A stretch of DNA of 64,000 nt from Anthoceros angustus (GCA_010909165.1 MU008161.1:124001-188000); one strand, 5' to 3'. Numbered from the stretch's first letter, positions 19,601 to 30,142 are shown. A program made the numbers and translations. The notes: generated by a model from the letters alone, not told the origin.

Positions 19601-22090
19601 ACGTTAGCTGGAAGTGTAAAAAAGCCAGAGGTGATCCTTAAGTTTGCAACAGGGATCCCTGAACTTGAGATTATCCAGACCAGCTGCCAGGTTCTCCATA
19701 TATTGTGATCCTTTCGATATATAAAAGGCCTTCACCATAGCTCGTAGTGGCCCTGCGAAACCAACATCCTCCTCATTTTGCAACTCCTCCCTGCACAGGT
19801 GGAATACTAACACAATTTTCAGACAACCAATGGCACTCCCACATCTCGTGGCTCGGAGTAAACTTGTAGTACTCACGTTGCTTTTGCTAAAATTGGCCGT
19901 AGCAACCATTTGTCAGCTTCATAAGTCGACATATTTTCAAATTCCGCCATCTCAGTGGAGGTTGTCACATGTCTGTTTGAAAAGGTTGCAATCAGCTCAA
20001 ATCCTGTGCCCAACAGCAACCGATCAAGACCATGACACCTCAAAGTTCCTTGTAGCACTTACAGTAGTGCTGCGAAAATTTCAATTACCGGGGCAAGAAT
20101 GCAGGCAGGAAAAGACCTCGAAAAACGGAAGACCAATTTAGCTTATGGACCTACCCTTAACAGGATCGTCCAAAGAATGCCACACAGCCCACGGGGACTC
20201 TGTATCCCATGGCACTTCATACACACGTTCATAGTTTGCGATAGGCTCTGCAGTTGGTACGTTCTCACTGATATTATATTCGAAACCCTTCATTGGTGTT
20301 CGATAAGTAAGCTTCATGGTGAAACCAACCCTCAGTGCACGTCCAGCTGCAAAGTCTGGAGATGAAAATCCCTTCATTTGAAAAACCACCATTCAGACAC
20401 CGTACTGTAGAAACCTTGGTCCTCAAGTGATAGACTGCGAACAAGGTCACAAAGTTACCACTTTTGACACAAAGAGTTCATAGAGGCCCTCCAAGTGCAT
20501 ATAGCTGACTGGAACACGGGACCCAATACGATCAGCTTCAAATCGTGTTGAATATGAAGATTTTGTTGCTTCGATGCCCCTGTAAGCCTTTCGTGTGGGA
20601 TCATGCACAGGGACGAACACTGGCCATTCACTGTACCCATTTGACAAAAAAAACAAAAAGTACCAGGGTTGGACTTTATCTCTCTGAAGACAGCTCAAGT
20701 CTCAACCTAAATTAGCAAAGCAATAAGTACACAGGCAGGTTCCTAGCATCCCATTGGAAATGACATTCATTTGATGAATCAGCACGAACCTATTACAATT
20801 AGAAAGTGCAACTGCCGCTGCGCTTAGGAGCATTGTTACATCAGGGGCATCGAGGACCACACCACTCATACTGACAGGAGATATCAACTGCCAACACACG
20901 CGAGTACTGTGTCAGCACTGGAGCAAAAAACTCATGCGCACAGTAATGCACTGCCTCTTGAATTTCACAACATATTTCACAAAACCACCATAGTGTGGAA
21001 CGTTCTCTGCCTGAGCACTAGGACACCCAACCTACCAAGAAATCTCTTACTCCAAACCATACTTGCAGACGATGTAACCCCTCTCTCCACTCATCCCTGG
21101 TGTCTGTGAAGGCACAAGTTCCAGCACTCAGTTTCTCTGGGATATTATCACAGAGAATCTCGCTCTTGGTTGACATCAAAAGCAGCAGCATTTCCACGTA
21201 CAGTAAGGAGAAGTCATGGTAAGTTAAAGGGGTCATTTCACCTTCCTCTCTGGAAGCACGAAAGTACAAAGCTACACTGTAAGCTTTTGAACCATAGGAA
21301 AGCTCCTTGTGCACGTGATATAGGTTCACTGTACCAGAAACAGCTTCAGCACCTGCAGTCTGCAACAAGCTCTCAAATTATGATACGTAATCGGTGTGCT
21401 GTAAACATGAAGCGGATAATGCAATCCGTGCCCTGAGACTCACTCGAAGTTTTGAAGGCCCAGCTGCCTGCCACTCCCTGCACATTGCCTCAATTCCTGC
21501 AATGACCCTGAGAATACCGAGGTTCACAGCTCAGTAACAGAGCAACGCCCCAATACTCGACCTTACGCGCGAAGGAGGACTTCAGAAATTTTTGCAACCT
21601 TTCCCATGTCGACGCAATGGTGAAATCATCAAACCCGTCTAACTGCAACAACATGAGCAGAATTAGTCCAGACGAATCATGGAAGGTCCAATCGCGTTTC
21701 ATTTCCACAAAAAATCACAACAGGTTAGATCTAACCGATAATTAAATTTGCAGTACGGACTGAACCACAATTGCAGACACCTACGGGAGTGAAAGTTAGT
21801 GCTAACAGCTTGGCTGTTTCTTCTGTGGCTTTGCGGATTTCAATTCACTCCCTACACAAGATGAGATGGCCTTCGGTTCTACTGTGCATGAGGGAGAATC
21901 TCCAGTGTGACACTCTGTACTATACTGCATCACCAAAACTCGGGTTCCCTTGTGCCCGACCCCTCACAACCAGCATGATTACGAGGAGCCAGCAACCCAC
22001 AGCAAGGACCCAAGGCACAGAGCAAAGAAAACGCACCTCTTCATTTTCAGAGGGAAGCTTGGTGAGCTTCGGCCGGGAAGAGCTCGCCAT
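16670..22090 (-). CDS. RAB3GAP1: Rab3 GTPase-activating protein catalytic subunit (RAB3GAP1 homologue), multi-exon
   Basis: Catalytic subunit of the heterodimeric Rab3GAP, a cytosolic and membrane-associated regulator of Rab GTPases (GAP for Rab3; GEF for Rab18 with its partner in animals). Start ATG at 22090-22088 (MASSSRPKLTK). Approximate exons: 22090-22037, 21645-21569 (FTIASTWE), 21497-21436, 21362-21040 (WREGLHRLQVWFGVRDF), 20890-20790, 20640-20460 (PVSYMHLEGLYELF), 20376-20150 (ESPWAVWHSLDDP), 20040-19880, 19796-19650, 19590-19490, 19200-19030 (GVAPDEPPDLSTCLLQQKLQL), 18905-18790, 18400-18295, 18170-18110 (MTEDMLLERE), 17890-17640 (MSAFKAANPGAVLEDFVRW, RPLFDHTREAEKV), 17545-17365, 17290-17065, 16992-16670. 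The FKAANPG/EDFVRWxSPRDW block is diagnostic. Exon limits are by eye; frames stay open in all recognised exons. It diverges from NAA38 across about 350 bp. Confidence 0.9.
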
Positions 22091-22441
22091 GCTCCGCTGC
22101 CTCTACCCCAGCTCGGTCATACGCATCCTTAGGTGAATCACCCCCCCTTCATGACAAGTGGCCAAACCTGTCATCCAGCGGGAATCCCACTGGTTTCCCG
22201 CTTCAATGTTTGGTCTGGTGGTGCCTGCTAAGCCCTAGGCGGAAATGGTGTCATTCCCACTGCCTCCGCGTTTTCTGTCTGCACCGCTGTCCGCGCTCTG
22301 TTTATAGCCGGCCTGCCAATAGCTTACAGTCATCCAACTGTGCCTCGGTGCAAGGTCGCTTTGATCTGTGGGCCAGCGGGTCTTTCCGTGTTTCGCTCCG
22401 CAGGGTTCAGGTCCCGCCTTCAAGAGCAAGAGGAGTTCGAC
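22091..22441. promoter_or_regulatory. Divergent intergenic region between Rab3GAP1 and NAA38
   Basis: About 350 bp separates the two start codons, so this must hold both promoters and 5' UTRs. No TATA box stands out. The plus frame stays open upstream to 22340 but a splice-acceptor-like CGCTCCGCAG precedes 22404, so the upstream part may be 5' UTR or intron. Confidence 0.5.
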
Positions 22442-22810
22442 ATGGAGGAGATCCCGGAGGAGCACACTGAAAGGCATCAGCCGGAGGCGGAGAAGAAATC
22501 GAGCAAGGACCAACCGGCGGCCGAGGAGCCGCGATCGACCAAACCCCTGGGGCAGCGGGCTCGCAGGCTCCTCAACCGGTGGATGCGGGTGGATGTAGAA
22601 GACGGGCGCATTTTCCTCGGGAAATTCCACTGCCTGGACAAGCAGGGAAACATCATACTTGCTGATACTGTGGATCAGAGCGACTTGTCCGCGTCTGGTG
22701 AGCTCCCGAGACGCTTGGGCCTGGTGCTCATCCCTGCTCGCCACCGAACCTCCTGCCAATTCGCCTCTTCTCTAGACGAGCTTACGTCTCTGCTCACCAT
22801 CAACAGCTAG
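22442..22810 (+). CDS. NAA38: NatC N-alpha-acetyltransferase auxiliary subunit NAA38 (LSMD1-like, LSm fold)
   Basis: 122-residue LSm-domain protein; the family is the small auxiliary subunit of the NatC N-terminal acetyltransferase with NAA30 and NAA35, acting co-translationally in the cytosol. Residues 1-36 are a charged, low-complexity leader (MEEIPEEH...). The LSm domain covers about residues 38-105: RARRLLNRWMRV, DGRIFLGKFHCLDKQGNIIL (Sm1) and RRLGLVLIPARH (Sm2), the latter matching the LGLAMVPGHH of the animal protein. Uninterrupted frame. I chose ATG 22442; an in-frame ATG at 22340 would add 34 residues with no family similarity. Other LSm proteins are possible but the RVLGL...PxxH block favours NAA38. 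Confidence 0.8.
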   Translation: MEEIPEEHTERHQPEAEKKSSKDQPAAEEPRSTKPLGQRARRLLNRWMRVDVEDGRIFLGKFHCLDKQGNIILADTVDQSDLSASGELPRRLGLVLIPARHRTSCQFASSLDELTSLLTINS

Positions 22811-23377
22811 AGTTTGTGACAAGGTCTGGATGGCCTCCCTCCCTATTGAGAACACGAGTCATGGTTCTGCAGGCCCTTGGAGTTGACAGCAGGGAGTCTG
22901 GCTTGGATGTGGTGCACAACGTCCAGTGCTGGAGTTGCAATTTTGTAGTGAATCAGTTGATGCTATTCCATCCCTATTTTTTTGGTTGAGTTGGATACAC
23001 TTACGGATCTGCCTGGTCTTTAGCATCGATCAGGAGGTTTGAGAAGCTCAACAGGTGGCGAACATGCCAATAGGAAGCTATGTGTTACTTTCTTTCCAAA
23101 CTGGAAGACAACAATTGTTGCTGGAATGCCTGGCCCGAACAAAGCCCAGAGAAGACCGGACTGATGTATCTCACTTCCATGAGACTAGGTACAAATCTGT
23201 GAAGTGTTGCATACACTGTGACCTCTCTGTGCAGTGCACGATCATCAGCTAGTAGGTACTGGCTGAGCTTCTCAGAACCTCAAAGTTATTGTTCAAAAAT
23301 CATGTGATGTTCCCCGGTTCCGGAGGCTGGAGAGGAAAAAGAAAACACGTGTGATGGCGAGCGAGGAAAAGTGCTCC
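22811..23377. other. Intergenic, between convergent NAA38 and MCAT
   Basis: Contains both 3' UTRs. No AATAAA is obvious and no coding frame with recognisable motifs was seen. Confidence 0.5.
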
Positions 23378-24487
23378 CTAAACGCTGATGCTCTCGAGAG
23401 CCGGAGCCTTGCGGTCGATTCTCTTGACGATGCCAGCAATGACCTTCCCGGGGCCCAGCTCGTAGCCGCTCTGCAGTCCTTTAGCCAGCAGGGTCTGGAG
23501 AGTGGATTCCCATTGCACTGGCGAGGTCACCTGCTGCGCCAGGATTTTCCGGATGACATCCGGGTCCGAGTGCGGCAGCGCGTCCACATTAGAGATGACG
23601 GGGATGCGCGGCGGCCTGAGCTGCGTGGCGCTCAAGGCGGCCTCCAGCTTGCTCACCGCGGGCTGCATGAAGCGGGTGTGGAACGCCCCGGCCACAGCGA
23701 GCCGCACGGTCATCCTGGCCTTGAACTCCTTGGCCCGGGCCTCCACGGCCTCCACGCCCTTGACGCCCCCGGACACGGCGTAGTTCCCGTTGCAGAGGAA
23801 GTTGGCGATCTGCACGCGCTCCGCCTCCTCCACCTCCTGGTTGGCGGCGTCGCAGAGCTTGGCCACGGTGCTCGCGTCCAGCCCGATGACGCTCACCATA
23901 GCGCTGCGGGAGGCGTCGGCGGCGGCCTGCATGGCCTCGCCGCGGGTCTGCACCAGCTTCACCCCGTCCTCGAAGGAGAAGACCCCGGCGAAGGCCAGCG
24001 CCGTGTACTCCCCGAGGCTGAGCCCGCAGGTCACGTCCACGGCGTGGATCACGGCCTGCCCGCCCTCCCGCGCCCGGAGCGCCTCCACGGCCGCCAGGCT
24101 GCTCACGTAGATGGCCGGCTGGCTCACCACCGTGGAGTCCAGCTTCTCCTTGGGCCCGTTCACGCACACTTCAAGCAGATCGTAGCCCAGGATCTCGCTG
24201 GCCCGGGTGAAGAGCGCGGCCGCGGCCGGCACCGCGTGCGCGTCCTTGCCCATGCCCACTGCCTGCGCCCCCTGGCCCGGGAACAGGAACGCGCTGGTGG
24301 CCTTGTAGTCCGCGAACAGGGAGTCCGAGGACCCCGACGCCGGCGCCTCAACCCCGACCGTCGCGCTCATCCGGACGAGCGGGCCGAATTTTGCCCTCCC
24401 CACCCCGCCGAGCACGGGGCTCCTGCCCACGACCGAGGCCGACGAAGCCGCGCCCAGCTTGCTCCCCATCGCCACAGCGCCTGCCAT
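23378..24487 (-). CDS. MCAT: Plastid malonyl-CoA:ACP transacylase (MCAT / FabD type)
   Basis: 369 residues in one uninterrupted frame. The enzyme transfers malonyl from CoA to acyl carrier protein, supplying type II fatty-acid synthesis in plastids. Residues 1 to about 60 are Ala/Ser/Gly/Arg-rich with almost no acidic residues, as in a chloroplast transit peptide. The catalytic domain starts at LFPGQGAQAVGMG (68-80), has the nucleophile elbow GLSLGEY with Ser157, Arg182 in QTRGEAM, catalytic His270 in AGAFHT, and GPGKV at 345-349. All key residues are present. The gene is strongly GC-rich, so the opposite strand also carries a long open frame that should not be annotated. A duplicate of its 5' end lies at 27340-27570. 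Confidence 0.95.
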   Translation of the reverse strand: MAGAVAMGSKLGAASSASVVGRSPVLGGVGRAKFGPLVRMSATVGVEAPASGSSDSLFADYKATSAFLFPGQGAQAVGMGKDAHAVPAAAALFTRASEILGYDLLEVCVNGPKEKLDSTVVSQPAIYVSSLAAVEALRAREGGQAVIHAVDVTCGLSLGEYTALAFAGVFSFEDGVKLVQTRGEAMQAAADASRSAMVSVIGLDASTVAKLCDAANQEVEEAERVQIANFLCNGNYAVSGGVKGVEAVEARAKEFKARMTVRLAVAGAFHTRFMQPAVSKLEAALSATQLRPPRIPVISNVDALPHSDPDVIRKILAQQVTSPVQWESTLQTLLAKGLQSGYELGPGKVIAGIVKRIDRKAPALESISV

Positions 24488-25632
24488 CGCTGCAAATTCC
24501 TCTTGCGCAAAATGTCACCCCGATTCCAGTGAGACGTCCCGCTCGGCAACGGGAGCAGGAAGCTATGCTGCCCCTTTCCTTTTGCACACCCCGGTGGTTG
24601 GTAGGCTCGCAATGCCGAAGAACCCGAGGCTCCTGACGGGACCTTCTAGTTCTAGCACGCCCGCTCTCTTGTTCGGATTTCATTTCGCTTCCTTTCCTAA
24701 CACAAAATGAGATTGCGCCCACCCTTTCCTTAACCAAATGGAGCTAAATACAACGGGTACCGTAGCTCACCCGCGGGTACGTATTTGGCGTATGTGCAGA
24801 CAGGGGGACGGAGAGTGTTGGAGAATGCTCCAACTGCAAATTGAACTCCGTCTGGACCGGATGCTTCTAAGGGTGCCTAGCCATTCGAGCTATATTACCA
24901 TAACATATTCAAGTGGCAATATGTAACAAGTTTGCCTTTTTTTCCAAGTGGCAATGGATAGGTAATATGTTTGCCTTTTTCCAACCGGTAGGTAATGGTA
25001 ACCATATGTTCCTTCTAGGTAATAAATAATATATTGAAAAGATTTTTAATATTCATTTTTATACATAGTATATCACGTTATATGTTATCTTTATAGATAA
25101 CACGCTGTCGATAACATATATCGAGGGCAAGACTGCTCGTTTGCGAGCAACCTGCACTCGCAAGTCTTGTGCGCTTGGCATATCCGGCCGGACGCTCTTT
25201 ACGGACATCACCGGGGAAATGATCTGTTGCCCTGCAGTAACCCTAACACATGCTGCGCCTGAACTCTGAACTCATGTAAAATTTAGACGACTCCACACCC
25301 TCCTACAAGACACTCCGTGAAAAGCTTCACGACACTCGCAAAACTTGCCAGAAAATCAACGTATGTATTCTACCGACATGCGAGATTTGTCATACCGGTG
25401 AAGGAACCCGCCCATGCGTGCTGGTTGATCACAGAACCCTAGGTTCTACAATACGTCGCCCGCGTCCGTTCCAGGGATCTCGTCTCTCTCGCCCTCGCTC
25501 CGCTGCTCGCCCAAACTTCACGCTTCACAGCCACAGATTGCGCTCGGTTCTTGCCGAGGAAACCTAGCGTCCTGCAAGTGAAGTGTTTCGCGGGTGTGTC
25601 GGGTTGGTGCCTGCGCTTGGAGGTCGGCAACC
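24488..25632. other. Divergent intergenic region MCAT / PAC1
   Basis: The first about 210 bp are MCAT 5' flank (copied at 27400-27570). Positions 24870-25120 are AT-rich with near-repeats of TAGGTAATATGTTTGCC, and TAACACGCTGTCGATAACA forms a short inverted repeat near 25100. The last 200 bp are GC-richer PAC1 5' flank. No gene seen. Confidence 0.5.
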
Positions 25633-26385
25633 ATGTCAAGACGCTATGATTCCAGGACAACCATCTTCTCCCCCGAGGGGAGACTATATCAGGTGGAGTA
25701 TGCTATGCAGGCCATCAGCAATGCTGGCGCGACCATAGGGATTTTGGCCAAGGACGGGGTGGTTCTGGCTGCGGAGAAGATGGTAACTTCCAAGCTGCTG
25801 GCCACGGCCAAGTCTACCGAGAAGATGTACAAGATCGATGACCATGTAGCCTGCGCAGTGGCCGGGATTATGGCGGACGCTAACATTCTCATCAACACGG
25901 CTAGGTTGCAAGCTCAGCGGTTTACTTACCAGTACCAGGAGCCTATGCCGGTGGAGCAGCTGGTGCAAGCTCTGTGCGACACCAAGCAAGGGTACACACA
26001 GTTTGGGGGTCTGCGGCCCTTCGGTGTCTCGTTTTTGTTTGCAGGTTACGACAAGAATTTCGGCTTCCAGCTGTACATGAGTGATCCGAGTGGCAATTAT
26101 GGAGGCTGGAAGGCTGGTGCAATTGGTGCCAACAACCAGGCTGCACAGTCCATGTTGAAGCAGGACTACAAGGATGACATCACCAGAGAGGAAGCTGTGC
26201 AGCTGGCTTTGAAGATCTTGAGTAAGACCATGGATAGTACCAGTCTGTCGTCCGACAAGCTTGAGGTAGCGGAAGTGAGCTTAAGTCCCGATGGCAGTGT
26301 CAAGTACCAGGTCACCTCAGCTCAGGATTTGAACCAGCTGTTGCTCAAGTATGGCATCACACAGCCACCGTCCGACGACCAGTAG
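25633..26385 (+). CDS. PAC1: 20S proteasome subunit alpha type-4 (PAC1)
   Basis: 250 residues, the usual length for plant alpha-4/alpha3-type (PAC1), in one frame. It is a structural alpha-ring subunit of the 20S core, gating substrate entry to the proteolytic chamber in cytosol and nucleus. The N-terminal proteasome-alpha signature is complete ([20 protein letters not shown], residues 5-24). Further family blocks are [26 protein letters not shown] and [16 protein letters not shown]. Start chosen at 25633 because [14 protein letters not shown] is the conserved N-terminus; an upstream in-frame ATG at 25594 adds a non-conserved extension. Uninterrupted coding could reflect native lack of introns or an ancient retrocopy. 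Confidence 0.95.
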   Translation: MSRRYDSRTTIFSPEGRLYQVEYAMQAISNAGATIGILAKDGVVLAAEKMVTSKLLATAKSTEKMYKIDDHVACAVAGIMADANILINTARLQAQRFTYQYQEPMPVEQLVQALCDTKQGYTQFGGLRPFGVSFLFAGYDKNFGFQLYMSDPSGNYGGWKAGAIGANNQAAQSMLKQDYKDDITREEAVQLALKILSKTMDSTSLSSDKLEVAEVSLSPDGSVKYQVTSAQDLNQLLLKYGITQPPSDDQ

Positions 26386-26667
26386 GGTTCGGGCAGCTTC
26401 TCAGCAGTGCCATATGCAGTATGTTTTCGCAATTGCTAGTAAAATTTTGCCACTCCTTGTGTCTTCACTGGCTACCGCAACGTTGATGGACCAGTCTTGG
26501 TAACTTACCACACGAACGTCCTGTGCAGCTTTCTTCGAGGGATCCGTGCCTTGATCTAGTCCGGAACTAAGTTGCAGCCAATTGCACCCCACAGTCTCAA
26601 TAAGTAACCCTAAACCGTAAAGAGTCGGGGGAAGACACTACTCATCCATCACGTCACGCCCCTCAGG
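26386..26667. other. Intergenic, 3' of PAC1
   Basis: PAC1 3' UTR and spacer. No motif-bearing frame seen. Confidence 0.4.
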
Positions 26668-27290
26668 ATGAATACCCTGCTCAAGCTTCAGCCTCCTCCA
26701 GCACGTCTTGCGCATATCACGTGTGAAGCCAGATAGTCATGGTTTTGTAGCAGCTCTGCAAGAATTTGCAAGGGGAGCAGACTTGACGGACGGGAAGCAG
26801 GTGCATGCTCATGCGGTTGCCACTGGTGTTGTCGGCTCTTGTTTGCAATGGTCTGGTGGATATATACGCAAGTGTGGCAGCTTGGAAGATGCTTATAGAG
26901 AGTCTCGCAGACTTGGTCAAAAAGATGTAGTAACGTGGGATGCGATGATGGCAGGGTACTCTCAGCAGGCGATGGGTTAAGGAGCCCTGCAGCTTTACAG
27001 TGTTATGCAAGACCAAAGCATCATTGCACCTAATTCCATGACATTTGCTGGCCTTCTGCAGGCATGTGATGTAAAGTGTGGCACTCTTCAGGATGCTCAG
27101 AGTGTGTTGCCTTAGTCAGAAAAATGTGGCCCCTTGAAATGGCAAGATATTCCCAGCAGGGAATAGGTCAGGAAGCACTGCATGCTTTGACAGTGTTATC
27201 CAAGAAGAAAACGTTGCACCTGATACTCTGACATTTGCATGCATGTTGCAGGCCCGTGCAAGCGTGAGGACCCCCGGGTTGGAAAGGGGT
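26668..27290 (+). pseudogene. Pentatricopeptide repeat (PPR, PLS-type) pseudogene
   Basis: Plant organelle RNA-binding PPR family. A start at 26668 runs to a stop at about 26733. The frame from 26732 then reads HGFVAALQEFA, GKQVHAHAVATGV, GYIRKCGSLEDAYRE, KDVVTWDAMMAGYSQQAMG and then a stop. A further block gives GALQLYSVM and NSMTFAGLLQACD near 26980-27070, then more stops. The KCG-x-L-x-xA and DVVxWxxMxxGY words are diagnostic of PLS-class PPRs. Multiple stops and shifts show it is dead. Confidence 0.85.
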
Positions 27291-27339
27291 AAGCAGCTTC
27301 ACGCAGAGACCGGCGATCAAAGGCTTCAGGTCAAACTCC

Positions 27340-27570
27340 TGCCCACGGCCGAGGCCGCGCCCAGCTTGCTCCCTATCGCCACAGCGGCCGCCAACGCTGA
27401 AGACTCCCTTGGGCAAAATGTCACTCCGATTCGCTCCCGATTCGAGTGAGACAATTCGCTCAGCGACGGGAGCAGGAAGCGACTACCTTACACCAGCTGC
27501 TCTTTCTCAGTTTCTCCCCAGCCCAGTGGTTAGAGGCTCGCAATGCCGAAGAACCAGAGACTGCAAAAAA
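27340..27570 (-). pseudogene. Duplicated 5' end of the MCAT gene
   Basis: Same orientation and near-copy of 24430-24640: shares CGCGCCCAGCTTGCTCCC, ATCGCCACAGCG, GCAAAATGTCAC and GGCTCGCAATGCCGAAGAACC. It covers about the first 20 MCAT codons and some 170 bp of 5' flank. The start codon is lost (CCAACG replaces the CCATCG that holds CAT). The homology resumes after an insertion at about 27788-27815, CGTTCGGGTTTCATTTCGC. Confidence 0.8.
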
Positions 27571-27605
27571 GTCCCATCGGCAGCCTCGGATTGCCGTTAG
27601 TTGTG

Positions 27606-27671
27606 AAGTACCAAGTCCCATGACGGAAATCCGTCCTTAGTGGACTTCAATAAAATTCTACTTCTTCTTCT
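27606..27671 (+). repeat. 66-bp hairpin repeat, copy 1
   Basis: Nearly identical to 30143-30208. Contains AAGTCC ... GACGGA-AA-TCCGTC ... GGACTT, two nested perfect stems, immediately followed by AATAAA and a (CTT)n tail. It interrupts the duplicated MCAT flank. Confidence 0.8.
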
Positions 27672-27815
27672 GCCCGATCCCGTTCGTTCGGATTTCATCG
27701 TTCTTAGAGAAATAAAGAACTTTATAAAGAAGAAGTCAAACAAGAGTGGATGATTTACACAAGAGTGTATAATTTACACAAGGACCCACTCGTTCGGGTT
27801 TCATTTCGCTTCCTT

Positions 27816-28595
27816 TCTGAAGAATGCGAGGGAATGTGGCTCAGAACAACGTCCAGCTCATTCGACGGTTTATGGCGTACTGTGAAAAGACTGTTTTGAA
27901 AAGGAGGCCTGGCCACAACTCCTCAGGCCCTCTAGCAGATAAAGTGTTTCAACTCCTCTCCTGGTACCGTTGAGGACCCAGATACTTCAGACAACGGCTT
28001 GCGACATCGACACGGCTCTCGTGGCTTAATGAACACACTCTTGAGGCAACTAAGTGGACACAATGGCAGACCACTGATCACACACTTGTCTTTGAAAAAC
28101 GGGGGATCTCCAAATGCTCGGCCTGCAGATAAGATTCTCGATCACTGTCAGCACAACTCTTCAGCTTACACGTACATGATACACAATTCAGATGAGGGCA
28201 TTTTCCATACACACACAAGTGAAGACAAGCATACAACTACAGGCTCATGGACAGATGTTGTAGAAGGCCTGCTCTAAGCAGCAGGACTTGACAACCTCAG
28301 AAAGAAAGTCTGTAGAGACGAAGGAGGAATCAAACAATGCTTCCCGCTTAGACTTGGCAGGGGACCCCCTACTCTTACACATCTTCCAGCTAACCTTGGC
28401 TGATCTTCCAGCTAGGCGGAGGCATACCTCTTACACACTCCGGGCCTAGGATGACAAGGTGGATCTGGGAAAAAGTGTCCACTTCTCTAGGAAACAGATT
28501 GGATACACGGCATGTCTGGCCGACAAACTCTGCCAGGAAGGACAGCTTTTAGTGAAGCCTTACGTTGCAAGCCCTAGATCTCCTGGGTGCTCCGG
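27816..28595. other. Unassigned sequence
   Basis: Short open frames (for example 27999-28277 and 28459-28620) show no family motif and no codon pattern I trust. I see nothing assignable. Confidence 0.4.
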
Positions 28596-29270
28596 GGATC
28601 GTATAATGCGATCGTGGCTTCCTTGGAGTATGGCTTCCTTGGGCTGGGGATTATGGGCGTCCCCATGGCTCGAACTTTGCTCAGGGCTGGACTCAACGTG
28701 GTGGTCGGTAGTGTGGCCTCTGCTTGGTGCAATTTTGGGTGGAGCAGGCTCGCATTGAGTGTACCCACCACGTCTCCAAACTCACTGAGATTTGGACTTA
28801 TCGTGCAGTGTGAGGAGCTTGCGAGCGAGGGCGCGTCAATAGCCTCCAGCGCTCCAGCTGAAGTTATGACAAGGGCCACTGTCACTTTCGCTATGCTCGC
28901 AGACCCTGCTGCTGCTCTCTCTGTAAGCATTCGGCTTGCTGACTTATGCTATTTGACCATGCACGGTCTGAAGGTTCCCATTGATTGAGTCCGTCATGAG
29001 ACAGCATTTGTACCATCCAGATTGATCGAATGTTGCAGGAGAGGAAGTGTTCAGAGCAGTGACTTTAACTTGTGGAACCTTCTGCTTCAACCCATTCCCT
29101 ATCCACACTAGGTTCGCGTTTGTGCTCGTCTGGACATGTGCAGCAGAATAAATCCGGTCTTGTGTGTTGACTGGATCGCAGCACCTGTTATGTCCAGGCC
29201 ATCGTCGAAAAGGGTGGACGGTTTCTTGAAGCACCTGTCCAGGCAGTAAAAATCCGCGGAGGATGGCACT
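28596..29270 (+). pseudogene. Glyoxylate/succinic-semialdehyde reductase-like (beta-hydroxyacid dehydrogenase) pseudogene
   Basis: The family reduces glyoxylate and succinic semialdehyde with NADPH. The Rossmann start YGFLGLGIMGVPMARTLLRAG (about 28629-28690) keeps the GxGxMG dinucleotide motif. After a block of unrelated frame the homology returns with EELASEGASIASSAPAEV (about 28812-28865) and TFAMLADPAAALS, then a GT donor at 28922. Near 29222-29260 a third block reads RFLEAPVQAVK, the substrate-binding region GRFLEAPVSGSK. Stops between the blocks and loss of the catalytic Lys region mark a decayed copy. Confidence 0.75.
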
Positions 29271-29776
29271 CGTATCAGACTTGCTGCAAAAGACAAGGAA
29301 GACCATGGCTATCGCGATTAAGACCTATGCTATCCCCCTTCCCCTCATCTCCCTCTCCGCCACATCCTCCCTGGCCCCCGTCCCCGCCGTTATCGTCGCT
29401 CCCGCCTCCCCGACCTTGGCCTGCTCCGCCGCAGCGGCATTCGGCAGCCACAGCGGCTCCCGCTCCGCGCCCTCCCAGCCGCCCGCCCCGTTCCAGGAGC
29501 TCCCGAAGGCGCAGCTTCCCAGTCCCGAGCAGGGCCATGGCGCGCCGGCCCTGCTGCTCGCCTGCCAGGAGAGAACCGCACCGGGCCGCGGGGGCAGGGG
29601 CCGCGCCTGCGCGCAGACGCGGCCCTGGCTGCTCTTAACGCTCACAGACAGCCAGGGGACCGGGGTAGGCGTGGTCACAGCTCGCACCGCCGCCGCCATC
29701 GTCCAAGCCTGGAATTCCAACATACACAGGTGCGGAGCGAGAAAGGCGAGGGAGGTCAGCAGCTCCGAGCAGCAAC

Positions 29777-30050
29777 AATGCAGCTTGGGGAAAGCAATCT
29801 TGTCGCCTGTGACCCTGTTCCCGTCATCGCCACTCACTTCACTGCGAGGATTCCCGGGCTGCAGGCAGATGTTTCCGCTGCAGTGCTCCAGGCGCTGCTG
29901 GCCGGGAACTACCTCGATCCCGATGGCTTCCCCACCGTGCCTGCTCCCGTGGGCTGGGACACTAACAGCGTTTGGGAGTGGGATCTTTTCGCGGATTCGC
30001 TGCCTGTTGCCCAGGACAACTACTGGCGGTTGGCGAGGAGTTTACCCATG
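29777..30050 (+). CDS. Truncated unknown ORF
   Basis: An open frame whose internal ATG at 29777 starts MQLGESNLVAC and continues with HFTARIPGLQADVSAAVLQAL, NYLDPDGFPTVPAPVGWD and DNYWRLARSLP before running into a foldback element at 30051. Residue composition looks protein-like, but I recognise no family. Other strong frames overlap the GC-rich sequence upstream (29325-29735 on the minus strand begins MAAAVRAV and is transit-peptide-like), so the coding strand is not certain. Confidence 0.35.
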
Positions 30051-30125
30051 AATACTAGTAGATCTTCACGTTTTGAGTTTTCACCAGCGTGAAGACAACT
30101 CAAAAGGTGAAGGTCTACTAGTATT
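30051..30125. mobile_element. Foldback / MITE-like inverted repeat
   Basis: Left arm AATACTAGTAGATCTTCACG... at 30051-30079 pairs with the right arm ending GGTCTACTAGTATT at 30125: about 29-bp arms with two mismatches around a 17-bp loop. It terminates the ORF before it. CTACTAGTATT recurs at 30208-30217 just after the hairpin repeat. Confidence 0.75.
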
Positions 30126-30142
30126 AGTAAGGTGAAGTTGTT

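Noticed and set aside
22340-22441. Upstream in-frame extension of NAA38 as coding
   Set aside because: No similarity to the family and it contains a splice-acceptor-like sequence; start at 22442 fits the expected length.
23351-24532. 393-codon open frame on the plus strand opposite MCAT
   Set aside because: It is the high-GC shadow of the well-supported minus-strand enzyme and has no domain of its own.
29263-30051. 262-codon frame as a single gene
   Set aside because: Low-complexity Ala/Pro/Arg translation of a GC-rich tract, overlapped by other equally long frames on both strands.
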